A stretch of 64,000 bases of DNA from contig JAPVLO010000074.1 of NCBI GenBank assembly GCA_027257055.1, forward strand, positions 1,488,001 to 1,552,000, in the 5' to 3' direction. Below, one piece after another: positions 1 to 10,579 of this stretch (within the stretch, counting starts at the first letter, position 1; every line of letters starts with the position of its first letter). This DNA is from Cephalopachus bancanus. Its lineage: Eukaryota; Chordata; Mammalia; Primates; Tarsiidae. Below the pieces are notes generated by a model. It searched no databases. It was given only the letters and a program-made list of their open reading frames with translations, and was not told the origin of the DNA. A program made the translations under genes and the position numbers.

Positions 1-614
1 CTTTGTTATTTCCTTTCACTTCTTTTGCATTTCTTATAGATCCTGGATATTAGGCCTTGGTCAGATGCATTATTTGCAATCCCCCCCCCATTCCATGGAT
101 TGTCTCTTTACTCTTCTAATGGTTTCTTTTGCTGTGCAAAAACTTTTCAGTTTGGTGAGGTCTCATTTGTCTATCTTAGCTTTTATGACATTCACTTTTG
201 AAGAGTTGATCAAAAATTTGTTGTCTATGCCAATGTGCATAAGCTTGTTTTCTATATTTTCTTCTAGGATTCTTATAGTTTGAGGTTTGACGTTTGGGCT
301 CTTGATCCATTTTGAATTGATTTTTATATATGGTGACAAGTAGGGATCCAGTTTCATTCTTTTGCCTGTGGTCAGTCAGTTTTCCCAGCACCATTTGCTA
401 AATATGGTCTTTCCTCAGTGATTGTTATTGGTGACTTTGTTGAAGAAGAGTTGACTGAGAGATTGCATTTTTGCTTTCAGAATCTCTGTTCTGTTCCATT
501 GGTTTATGTGTCTATTCTTGTACCAATACAAGGATGTTTTAGGTACTGTAGACTTGTAATAAAACCTGCAGTCTTGGAGTGTGATACCACTCACTTTGCT
601 CCTTTTGCCGAGGA
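1..614 (-). mobile_element. L1 ORF2 segment, inverted 5' half of a twin-primed L1
   Basis: The minus strand reads as the C-terminal part of L1 ORF2, from the conserved [13 protein letters not shown] region towards the cysteine-rich end. Translations at 357-163 and 394-176 match ORF2 but are broken. Immediately to the right, a sense-strand L1 3' end begins, so the two halves face away from each other. That is the structure made when L1 reverse transcription is primed twice. The left edge of this half, about 190 bp in L1 coordinates, lies outside the window. It is decayed, with several stops and a C-run at 80-88. Confidence 0.85.
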
Positions 615-1300
615 TAAGTAAGAAAACAACAGATATTGATGCGGGTATGGTGAAAAAGCAATACTTCTACACTGTTGGTGGGCGTGCAAACAAGGAGTTC
701 ATTCTCTGTGAAAAACAATATGGCAATTCCTAAAAGAACTAAAAATTGATTTTCCATATGATCCAACAATCCCTCTTCTGGGACTAGACTCGGAAGAACA
801 TAAATAATTCTATCAAAAAGATACCTACACACATGTTTATTGCTGAAGTATTTACAATAATAAAAACATGCAACCAGTCTTACTGGCTGTTGAAAGTGGA
901 CTAGATAAAGAAAATGTGGTACATATACATGATGGAATATTATGCAGTCGTAAAGAAGGAAAAAAATCATGAACTTCACAGCAAATTGAATGGGGATGGA
1001 GACCATCGCACTAAATGATCTATCACAGAAACAAAGAACAGAATACCACATGGTCTCACTTAAGAGGGCCCTAAACAATAATCACATGAACACAAGGGAG
1101 AGATGGACAGTTACTGGGCACTGCTACAGGAGGGAGAGAGGGAGAAAGATGAAGGGTATGGGACAACAACAGGGGACCAAGATCACTACCAGGTAATAGA
1201 GGGCTCGTTGTAAGCCCAGGCTACACCTACATGCAGCCTATCTATGTAGTTAATCCTGATTTGTACCCCGCATCTTTATAATTAAATAAAATGCAATAAG
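615..1300 (+). mobile_element. L1 3' end (ORF2 C-terminus, 3'UTR, A-rich tail), sense half of a twin-primed L1
   Basis: This starts at the codons for the [12 protein letters not shown] ORF2 motif (about 630-655). It runs through the conserved ORF2 end (WYIYMMEYYAA-like, about 920-960) and then a purine-rich 3'UTR with a GGGAGAGAGGGAGAAAG tract near 1130. It ends in an A-rich tail with AATAAA-like signals around 1285. The 3'UTR closely resembles that of the other L1s in the window (for example 46233-46455), so it belongs to the same family. The frame is broken by several indels. Confidence 0.88.
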
Positions 1301-2364
1301 ATTAAATTAAAATTTTAAATTAAGTTAAAGGAGACAGGGCAACTAAATGTAATATAGAATCTTAGATGGGATGCTATAACAGGAGAAAAAGGCCCCACTT
1401 AAAATATAAGAAAATATGAATAAAATATAAACTTCAGTTAATATTAATGCACAGATATTGGTACATTAATTGGAAGAAATGTTCCATGTTAATAATGTAA
1501 GATGCTATTAAAATGAAAGACTGGGTGCAGTGTATATGGTAACTCTCTGTATTATACATAATACATTTTTTTTGTTTGTTTTGTAAATTTAAAACTGCTT
1601 CAAAAAATAGGGTCTATTTTTTTAAAACAGAGTCCTACCTGGACTATTTTACCTTTGAGGTTACTCAGCATAAAATATGAATGGAAAATAAAAATTCTGT
1701 AAATGGGTTATTATTTTTAATAGTGAAACGTTCCACACTAACCCTCAGCTCTTCATTCCCATTTCTGGCTATTATGGCCATAGTAATAAATGGCCCAATA
1801 AAACATCTGCTGGGATTGAGCAGTGTTCTCTCAGATTCATGTGTTTCAGTCACCTCTGTAATTTACCCTTCACCTGCAGTTTCACTTATCTAATTGGCTA
1901 ATTGATCTGAGCGTTTAAGGGTCAAGAAAAGACATATTGAGAATGTTAGCCCTGACTCCTGGCTTGGAAGCTGTGTTGTGTGGTATTAGGCATTCTGTGA
2001 GTCCCCAAATAGTGGTGCTCATCATAGAGGTCAGCAGCCTGGGGAACAGAGCAGGACAGAGAACAAATCAGAGTAGGTTGTAAGGTTAGCACAGAATAAA
2101 GAACTTTTTTCCCTAGCTGGACACATATGATTACATACTCAAATATGTATATATTTTTAGGTACATAAAGAGGTGAGTTGTTGAGAATGGCAAATGTTAG
2201 TAAATATGCTTTTAGAGTCATTTTAGTATTTTTATTGAGTGATAAAGTATACAATTTGGCTCAAATTAATTAAGTCAGAGGTTGCCTCCAGATAGATATA
2301 TATGTGAATGTGTTTATGTGTATATGTGTGTGTGTGTTAATTGAAGTCTACATTGCAAAAAAAA
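1301..2364. other. Unassigned AT-rich DNA with a small TG-rich repeat
   Basis: I recognise no gene or transposon here. Short open frames exist on both strands, but none resembles a known protein. A degenerate (TG)n/(TA)n stretch lies at about 2293-2338. Confidence 0.6.
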
Positions 2365-2547
2365 ATAACCATTTTAAAGTGAACAATTCAGTGGCATTTA
2401 TTACATTGACAATGTTTCACAATCACCATATCTAGTTGAAGATCACGTTCCTCAATTTAAAAGAAAACTATACTCCCATTAGTGGTCACTCCCCATTCTC
2501 TCTGTGCCCCAATTCCTGCCAACCACTAATTTGTATTCTGCCTGTAT

Positions 2548-2561
2548 AAATTTAACCATCT
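2548..2561 (+). repeat. Target-site duplication of Alu copy 1 (left; right copy 2869-2882)
   Basis: AAATTTAACCATCT occurs identically on both sides of the Alu, showing insertion by L1-type target-primed reverse transcription. Confidence 0.92.
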
Positions 2562-2834
2562 AGCCGGGCTCGGTGGCTCAGCCTGTAATCCCGCGCCTTT
2601 GGGAGGCTGAGGTGAGTGGATTGCCTGAGCCCGCGGGTTCGAGACCCGCCTGGGCAGCGAGACCTCATCTCTACAATAAATCAAAAAATCAGCCGGGCAT
2701 GGTAGCGCATGCCTGTAATTCTGGCTACACAGAAGGCTGAGGAGGAAGGATCGCTAGAGCCCAGCAGGTTGAGGTTGCGGTGGCCGGGAGCGGCCACTGC
2801 ACTCCAGTCTGGGCGACAGAGTGAGACTCCAACT

Positions 2835-2868
<34 letters not shown>
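2562..2868 (+). mobile_element. Dimeric Alu SINE (lineage-type, short-linker form), copy 1
   Basis: This is a complete head-to-tail Alu dimer: left arm 2563-2690, right arm 2692-2830, then an A tail. It inserted into the old L1M fragment. The flanking duplication AAATTTAACCATCT is at 2548-2561 and 2869-2882. The pol III B box GGTTCGAGACC (2636-2646) sits in a perfect 5-bp stem and 7-base loop (2633-2649). The left arm has the short form GGGCAGCGAGACC (2652-2664). The right arm ends in the diagnostic CTCCAACTC rather than the human CTCCGTCTC. Confidence 0.95.
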
Positions 2869-2874
<6 letters not shown>

Positions 2875-3630
2875 AACCATCTGTGGACATTTCATGTAAA
2901 TGTAATATAATATGTAACCTTTTGTGTTTGAATCTTCTTTGAGCATATTGCTTTGTAGGTTCATTCACATTATAAGACATGCATGTCATTACTTTGTTAT
3001 ATTGGTTACAATTTTAGTCCATTCATCTATTGATGGACACGGGTTAGTTTCAAACCTTTGGGATATTGTAATTAGTGCACCTATAAACATTCATGTATAA
3101 GAATTTCCCTGTGTGCCTGTTTTTAATATTTTGGGCATATATCTAGGAGTGAAATTGCTGGATCTTGTCTAGGAGTGAAATTGCTGGATCTTGTGGTAAT
3201 TTGATATTTAACTTTTTGAGAAAATTCCAAGCACTTTTTTCACGCTGATTGTACCATTTTGTATTCCCAACTACAAATGCATGAGAATTCCAATTTATGT
3301 ACATCCTTGCCGACACTTGTTATTTTCCAATTATTTGGTTATGCCCACCTAGTAGGTGTGAAGAGGCATCTTATTTTGGTTTTGATTTACAGTTTCCTAA
3401 TGAGAAGTGATATTTAGCATCTTCCATGTGCTTATTTACCATTTTTATATTTTCTTTGAAGAAATGTCTTACCAAGTACTTTACCTACCTTTAAATTGGA
3501 CCGTTTTCTATTTTTGTTCTTATATTTTAGAATTTTAAAAACATACTCTGTTTATTAAAACTTTATCAGAGATCTTATCACCAAATATTTTCTCCCAGGT
3601 ATCTATAGGTATTGTATATCTTTCAATGCT

Positions 3631-5050
3631 TTCAAAAAACACTGGCCTATAATGCTACATCTCGTGGTGGGCAATACCAAGGCAAGTCTTAGCTCAGCAG
3701 TGTTTCAGAGATCCATCAGGTGTGCCAAAATAAACAACCACAATATTTTAAGTGTAAGGTACATTATTCCTCCCTCGTCTGGCACCATGGCCACTGCAGA
3801 ATTGGAGTATGCAGAATGGTAAGAAGGTTAGCAAAAAGTACCACAAGACTTTCTTGCTGAAATTTTCTGGCCTCTTTCTTCATTAAGTACCCCTATGTTA
3901 ACTATAAGGTTTTTATTTGAATTCAGAGTTCCAAAAAAAAGTTGCTTCTCTCAGTGGCTGTTAGCTTAATAGTTGCTTCAGCAGAGAACTGATGCCTGAA
4001 ATTCCATACACATCAAGTTTCGTCCCATCACCTTTATGTACAAGATATCTGTGTGTGTGCACATGCACTTGTATACCTGAAGAATGTGCAGTGTATTTAT
4101 CCACAATATTAGTTGTTATTAAACTTAAGTGTTTTGAAGCTTGATAACTCATGCTTGATCTCATCCCAAGTTGCTGATCCATTAGTTGTGTGAGGTACAG
4201 GAATTTGCATGGTGTTAAATACATTCTCTGGATGCTATTAACTTTAACTCTAAAATATGATGCTTTCTTTCCTTGAATTTCAAAAACTATAGCATGATTT
4301 ATAGCTTATTCAGGTCTTATAGAATTAAAATAATAGACATACACATACATATACATGGAATCTGTAAACAGAAAGTAATATATAATTTAGGTCCCATTTT
4401 TAAGAAAAGACAAACATAGTAAGTAATTAGATATAGGTGTATGTGTACATGTAATAATATTATATATCATATATATGAATATATTATATATATATAATTA
4501 GACATATAGAAGAATGGGCAGATTGGAGTACATATCGTATGACTAAAATGTTCAAGAGTTGCATTTCTTTCCAGAAGATATTTGTGGTTGGATATAGGTG
4601 TAAACTTTTAGACACATTTGATAAAGTGCTACTAAAATTTCCCTAAATTAATTTAGAATGGCAGAGTAAATTCTCCTCCAAAAATATGTTCTCCAGAGAA
4701 CAGGTGGGTAGAAGTGCTTAGTTCATTCACATTCATTGAACCTGATATAATTTTAACAAGAAACTGGTTATAAGACAGGTCCATGCATTACATGGTTCAT
4801 TATAATAGTTTCTAGGGGATTTCTATGTTAGCATGGCCTTATGGGTTTCCTCAGTAATGGTGCCAAAATGAGAGGAAATTACATTAGTAACAACATATTC
4901 TTCCTGATTTCAATAAAATTTAAGTAAGCAATACGTTTTTAGTGATTAAAAAACGCTTTTCTTTCACATATATATTTTAGTTGTTTCTTATTTATCTCTG
5001 AGTCAGACAATTCTAGTCTTCTGAAGGTATGAGCATGTATTTTCCCTAAT
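3631..5050. other. Unassigned AT-rich DNA
   Basis: I see no gene and no transposon I can name. A (TA)n-rich low-complexity patch lies at about 4455-4500. The 87-residue frame on the minus strand (4224-3961) resembles nothing I know and is of chance length for this composition. Confidence 0.5.
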
Positions 5051-5065
5051 AAAAAGAACATAATG

Positions 5066-5354
5066 AGCCGGGCTCGGTGGCTCAGCCTGTAATCCCGTGC
5101 CTTTGGGAGGCTGAGGTGAGTGGATTGCCTGAGCCCGTGGGTTCGAGACCCGCCTGGGCAGCGAGACCTCATCTCTACAATAAATCAAAAAATCAGCTGG
5201 GCATGGTAGCGTATGCCTGTAATTCCGGCTACTTGGAAGGCTGAGGCGGAAGGATTGCCGGAGCCCAGCAGGTCGAGGCTGCGGTGGCCGGAAGCGCCCA
5301 CTGCACTCCAGTCTGGGAGACCGAGTGAGACTCCAACTCAAAAAAAAAAAAAAA
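5066..5354 (+). mobile_element. Dimeric Alu SINE (lineage-type, short-linker form), copy 2
   Basis: A near-complete Alu dimer with an A tail. The target-site duplication AAAAAGAACATAATG is perfect at 5051-5065 and 5355-5369. The B-box arm carries a G.T change (GTGGG paired with CCCGC). The left arm has the short GGGCAGCGAGACC linker. Divergence from copy 1 is low, so this is a relatively young copy. Confidence 0.95.
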
Positions 5355-5703
5355 AAAAAGAACATAATGGAATAGAGAGAATAACTGCAGATCTCAAAGA
5401 TTTGGTGTAAAAAAGCCATGCCATTCATCTGACTAGGAGTTAGCTGTATTTTATTTTTAAAAGTTAAGCATAGAAAAAGAATGTTTATTTAGTACTTTTT
5501 ATTTTTATTGATTTTTCATAATAAAGATGAGGGGTGCCATTCAGGGTTAGGTATACAAATGCTGATTATGTAGGCACATTTGTTGATGAGTTGTGTCCTT
5601 CCCCCTTCCCTCCCCTAGCAGTTTCCATCAACTGCAAATCCCACCCACATCCCCTGACAGTTTTCCACTACTGCCAATCCCTTTCTTACAGTATTGTGAT
5701 CGT

Positions 5704-8700
5704 TCAAGGTCCACTCATGAGTGAGAACATATGGTACTCTATTCTTTGTTTCTGTGATAGATCACTGAGTATGATTGACTCTAAATCCATCCAAGTTGCA
5801 GGGAAGTCCATATATTTGCTCTTCTTTATGGCTGCATAATATTCCATTGTGTACATGTATCATATTTTTTTAATACCATCTAGCTTCGATGGGTCGCATA
5901 GTTGGTTCTATGTTTTTGCTATTGTGAATAGAGCTGCAACAAACACATGTGCAGGTATCTTTTTTGTAGAATGATTTGAGTTCCTCTCGGTATATTTCCA
6001 ATAGGGGAATTCTGGGTAATATTGAAGGTCAATTTTTAGTTCTTTCAGAAATCGCCACACTATCTTCCAAAGAGGTTGTACTAGTTTGCATTTCCACCAG
6101 CAGTGTAGAAGTGTTCCTTTTTCTCCACAGCCTCACCAACATCTGTTGTGGTTTGTTTTATTAATGATGGCCATTCTTACTGGGATTAGGTGATATCTCA
6201 ATGTGGTTTTGATTTCCATTTCTTTGATGATGAGTGAGGCTGAGCACTTTTTCATGTGTCTTTTGACTGCCCCTATATCTTCTTTAAAGGAGTAACTATT
6301 CATGTCTTTCGCCCACTTTGTAATGCCCCCCCCTTTCGGCACATTTGAGTTCCTTATAGATCTTAAATGTTAGGCTTTTGTCAGATATACAGTTGGCAAT
6401 TATTTTTCCCATTTTGTGGGCTGTCTCCTTGCTTTCTTGATGGTTTCTTTGGCATTACAGAAGTTCATTAGTCTGATGAGGTCCCACTTGTCTATCTCAT
6501 TTCTTATGGTATGGGCATTTAAGGTTCTGATCAGGAATTGGTTGCCAGTTCCAATTTTCATAAGGGTCTCTCTTGTGTTTTCTAAGATTCTTATAGTTTG
6601 AGGTTTTACATTTAGGTCTTTGATTCATTTAGAGTTAATTTTTGTGCATGGTGATAAGTAGGGGTCCTGTTTCAATCTTCTGCATGTTATCAGTCAGTTT
6701 TCCAAGCACCATTTACTGAATAGGTTCTCCTCTCCCCAGTGGTTGTTGTGGAAGCTTTGTCAAAGAAGAGTTGGTTGAGAAATTGAGGCTTTGTCAAAGA
6801 TGAGTTGGTTGAGAAATTGGGGCTTTGCTTCCAGAATCTCTGTCTTGTTCCATTGGTCTGTATGTCTGTTCTTGTACCAATACCAGGGCATTTTGATTAC
6901 TGTAGCCTCATAGCAAAGTTTGAAATCTGGAAGTGTGATACCTCCTGCTTTGTTTCTTTTGCTAAGGTTTACTTTGGCTATTTGTGGTTGTTTATCTTTC
7001 CATATAAATTTCTGTATTGTCATTTCCAGGTCTGAGAAGAATGATGTTGGTAACTTAATAAGTATTGCATTGAAGCTGCAGATTGCCTTTGGCAGGATGG
7101 ATATTTTAACAATGTTGATTCTTCCATTCCATGAGCATGGGATATTTTTCATTTGTTTGTGTCTTCTTGGATTTATTTGAGCAGAGTTTTGTAGTTCTCA
7201 TTGTAAAGGTCTTTCACTTCTCTGGTTAGGAAGATACCGAGGTATTTCATTTATTTTGTGGCTATTGTGAAAGGCATTGTGCTTTTAATTTGGGTCTCTG
7301 CCTGCTTGTTGTTGGTGTATAGGAGTGCAACTGTCTTTTGCACATTTATTTTGTACCCTGAAACTTTGCCAAAGTCCATTTTCTGGTCAAGCATGTTTTT
7401 GACAGATTCTCTTGGATTTTCAAGGTATAGGGTCATATCATAAGCAAAGAGGGATAACTTGAATTTCTCTTTTCCTATTTGGATACCTTGATTTTCTTCT
7501 CTTGTCTAATTACCCTAGGTAGGAGTTACAACAAAATGTTAAACAAGAGGACTGAGAGTGACAGCCTTGTCTTGATCCATTTTTCAGGGGAAATGTTTCC
7601 AGTATCTGTCCATTTAGCAATATGTTAGCTGTGAGTTTATTGTAAATGACACTTACTATTTTGAGGTATGTTTCTTCTATACCTAGGTGTTCGAGGGTTT
7701 TTATTCAAGAAGGAATGCTGCATTTAATCAAAAGCTTTTTCTGCATCTAATGATATAATCATGTGGTTCTTGTTTTTATATCTGTTGATGTACTTAATTA
7801 CATTTATGGACTTGCAAATGTTGAACCAGTCCTGCTTCCTTGGAGGTGAAGCCTACTTGGTCAAGGGGATGATTTTTGAGATGCGTTTTTAGATCCGATT
7901 TGCTAGAATCTTGATGAGAATTTTTACATCTATATTCATAAGGGATATTGGCCTGTGTTTCTCTTTTTTTGTTGGATCTTTACCTGGTTTAGATATTAGT
8001 GTAATGTTGGCTTCATAAAATGATTTTGGGAGAATTCCATCTTTCTCAATTGCCTGAAATACTTTCAATAGGATAGGTATCAATTCCTCCTTGAATGTTT
8101 TGTAGACTTCTGACAGAAAGCTATCTGGTCCAGGACTTTTTTTTGTAAGTAGTTTTTGTATGACAGAGTCAATTTGCTGGGTTGTTATTGGTCTACTTAG
8201 TGTCTCAATGTCTTCTTGTTTCAACCTGGGTTAGTTGTGTGATGTCAGAAAGCCCTCCATTTCATTTGAATTATCATATCTGTTTCCATAGGGTCAGTTA
8301 CGATTTGATCTTTTGCATTTCTGACTGTGTTTATATGAAATTTTTCTCTTTATCTTGGTCATTCTGACAAGGGGGTTTAATTCTTTCAAAGAACAAGCTT
8401 TTTGTTTTGTTGATGTTTTGTATAATATTTTGTCTTCTATGTCCTGTATTTGGGCTCTTATTTTGTGATTTGATTCTTCCGCTGAAGTTGGGGTTTTGGT
8501 GGTCTTCTCTTTCCAGCTCCCTTAGGTGATTTGTTAGGCTCTCAATTTCTGATCTTTCCATTTTCTTTATGTGTGCTCAGAGAGATATAAATTTCCCTCT
8601 GAGAACTGCTTTCTTGGCCTTCCAGAGGTTTGGTAAGATGTTTCTTTATTTTCATTTGTTTCCAGGAATTTTTTTAACTTCTGCTTTAATTTCAGTGTTG

Positions 8701-9472
8701 ACCCAGTAGTTGTTCAGCATCATGGTGCTTAGTGTCCATGTCTTTGTGGACTTTGGGGAAATGTTGTTGGTGTTAATATTTATTTTTATTCTGCTATGGT
8801 CTGGGAATGTGCATGGCAAGATTTCAACTTTATGGAATTTGTTTATGCTAGATTTACGGTCAAGGATGTAATCAATCTAGGAATATGTTCCACGTGGTGA
8901 TGAGTAGAATGTATATTCTGTGGCTGTTGGGTGGAATAATCTGTAGGTATCTATTAATTGGTCAAGTGTCAAGTTTATGTTCTGGGTCTCCTTGTTGTTT
9001 TTTTGCTTCATTGATCTATCTAGGGCAGTTAGTGGGGTATTTAAGTCCCCTACTATAATAATGTTAAAGTCAATATCTTTTTTTAGTTCACTTAGTAGTT
9101 GTTTTATAAATGCTGGTGCTCCTGTATTGAGTGCATATATGTTAAGATGGATATTTCTTGTTGATGAAGTGAACCTTTTATCATTATGTAGTATCCTTTT
9201 GCATCTTTTTAAAGTTTTGGTAGCTTAAAGGTTATCTTGTCTGATCTTAAGATTATGACTCCTACCTTCTTTTGTGATCCATTTGCTTGGAAACTCGTTT
9301 TCCATCCTTTAACTTAAAGTGTGTCCCTTGTGTTGACATGAGTTTCTTGGATACAGCAGATAATTGGGTCAGGGTTTCTTATCAAGTTTGCCATTCTGTG
9401 TCTTTTCAGTCGTGCATTTAGTCCATTCACACTAAGGCTGATTATTGAAATGTCAACTTTTATCCCTATCAT
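5704..9472 (-). pseudogene. L1-B ORF2 (endonuclease/reverse transcriptase), decayed
   Basis: ORF2 of L1 encodes an APE-like endonuclease, a reverse transcriptase and a cysteine-rich C-terminus that copy L1 RNA at a nicked target. The start is set at 9472, where the MIG-type N-terminus begins. Recognisable pieces are endonuclease 9472-9314, RT palm N-part 8224-7889 ([12 protein letters not shown]), RT active site 7448-7437, thumb/connection 7152-6760 and C-terminus 6342-6133. The expected FADD motif reads FAYD, losing one catalytic aspartate. The endonuclease Asn14 position reads Ser (LSVNGLN). Many frameshifts and stops separate the pieces, so no protein is made. Confidence 0.87.
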
Positions 9473-9589
9473 AAGTTTCTTATAACGTTTTTTCTTTGCT
9501 TGTTTTCTTTTGACTTTGAGGTCGATGTATGTGTGTGTTTTCATGTTGATTGCTGCATTGTATTCTTTGTTGATTCTGTACTCTGCTGT

Positions 9590-10579
9590 TCTCTTGGGAA
9601 GTGTGTGGTCATTCTTTTTTGTTTATTTGTTTCTTCTGTGCTTAATATCTTTTAAAGTTTCTCCTGTAGAGCTCATCTGGAAGCTGCAAAATCTCTTGGG
9701 GTTGGATGTCTGGGAAGGATTTTAATTCTCCATCACTGATGAAGCGTAGCTTGGCTAGACAGAAAATTCTTGGTTGAAATTTTCTACCTATGAGGACTTT
9801 GAATATAGAACTCCAGTCCCTTTTGCTTGTTGTGTTTCTGCCGATAGGTCTGTTGCTATTCTGATTGGTTTTCCCAGGTAGGTAGTCTGACCTTTCTCTC
9901 TTGCTGCCTTTAGGATTTTTTCTTTTGTGCCTACTTTGTGTAGGCATATTACTATGTGTCTTGGGGTTGGTCTTCTCATTTAACATCTTGTGGGGGTTCT
10001 CTGTATTTCTTGTGCTTGGCTGGTCACATCTCTGGTGAGAAGGGGAAAGTTTTCTTGGATTACCTCCTGGAATACTTGCTCCAAGTTGCTCTCCATTGCC
10101 CTCTCTACATCTGGGATATCAATCAGGTGTAGGTTCTTCCTCTTGATATAATCACACATGTCTAGTAGGCTTTGTTCTTTCTGAGTCTTTTTTCTATGTT
10201 TTGTTTTTACAGATTACACTAATTCCATGCTCTGGTCTTCAAGTTCTGAGATTCTTTCTTCAGCTAGATTAATTCTGTTTTCCATGCTTGTCATCTTGTT
10301 ATTTATTTCCTGGATGAAATTTTTTATTGCCAAAGTCTCTGATAAAAGTTCTTTCAGTGTTGCATCATGTCTTTCTTGAGTCTTGTTCACTCTTTCCACC
10401 TATTCCTTAATTCCTGTATTTTCTGGAGCCAGTTGTTGGTGACTTCCATTGTTTAGGCACCAAGTTCTTATTTTTCAGGAGTTTTCTCTTTGATACACTT
10501 GAAATTTCCTGTGATCTTCCCTTGGTTTGTCCTCATTTGTGACTTATCTCTTGTTTTTCCCTTTATTTTTGTTATTCAT
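9590..10579 (-). pseudogene. L1-B ORF1 (RNA-binding chaperone), decayed
   Basis: L1 ORF1 encodes a trimeric coiled-coil protein that coats L1 RNA. The start codon complement is at 10577-10579. A coiled-coil part is readable at 10399-10214, ending in the typical RINLAEERISELEDQ series. The C-terminal RNA-binding part is readable at 9979-9788 (RRPTPRHIVI, then KILKAAREK) and further at 9986-9642 in another frame. At least two frameshifts break it. The downstream end is approximate. Confidence 0.82.

Larger units (their letters stand above)
2365..3630 (-). mobile_element. Ancient L1M-type fragment, antisense, interrupted by an Alu
   Basis: On the plus strand this reads as the reverse complement of old mammalian L1 3' sequence. 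The recognisable blocks are the 'gtgaacaattcagtggcattta' type region at 2380, 'ccattcatctattgatggac' at 3020 and 'aggagtgaaattgctgga' at 3146. It then runs into decayed ORF2 to about 3630. Divergence is high and there is no usable frame. The Alu at 2562-2868 splits it with clear target-site duplications. A 26-bp piece at about 3142-3167 is tandemly duplicated at 3168-3193. Confidence 0.75.

Noticed and set aside
539..1078. 179-residue open frame on the minus strand
   Set aside because: It is the antisense of the L1 ORF2/3'UTR half at 615-1300; such antisense frames are common in L1 and match no protein.
2620..2665. A tRNA gene, suggested by GGTTCGAGACCC inside the Alus
   Set aside because: Only the T-arm-like part is present; there is no acceptor stem, D-arm or anticodon arm. 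It is the Alu pol III B box.
5400..5530. Target-site duplication for L1-B
   Set aside because: I compared the left flank (5400-5500) with the right flank (12580-12610) and found only weak T-rich similarity, so no duplication is claimed.
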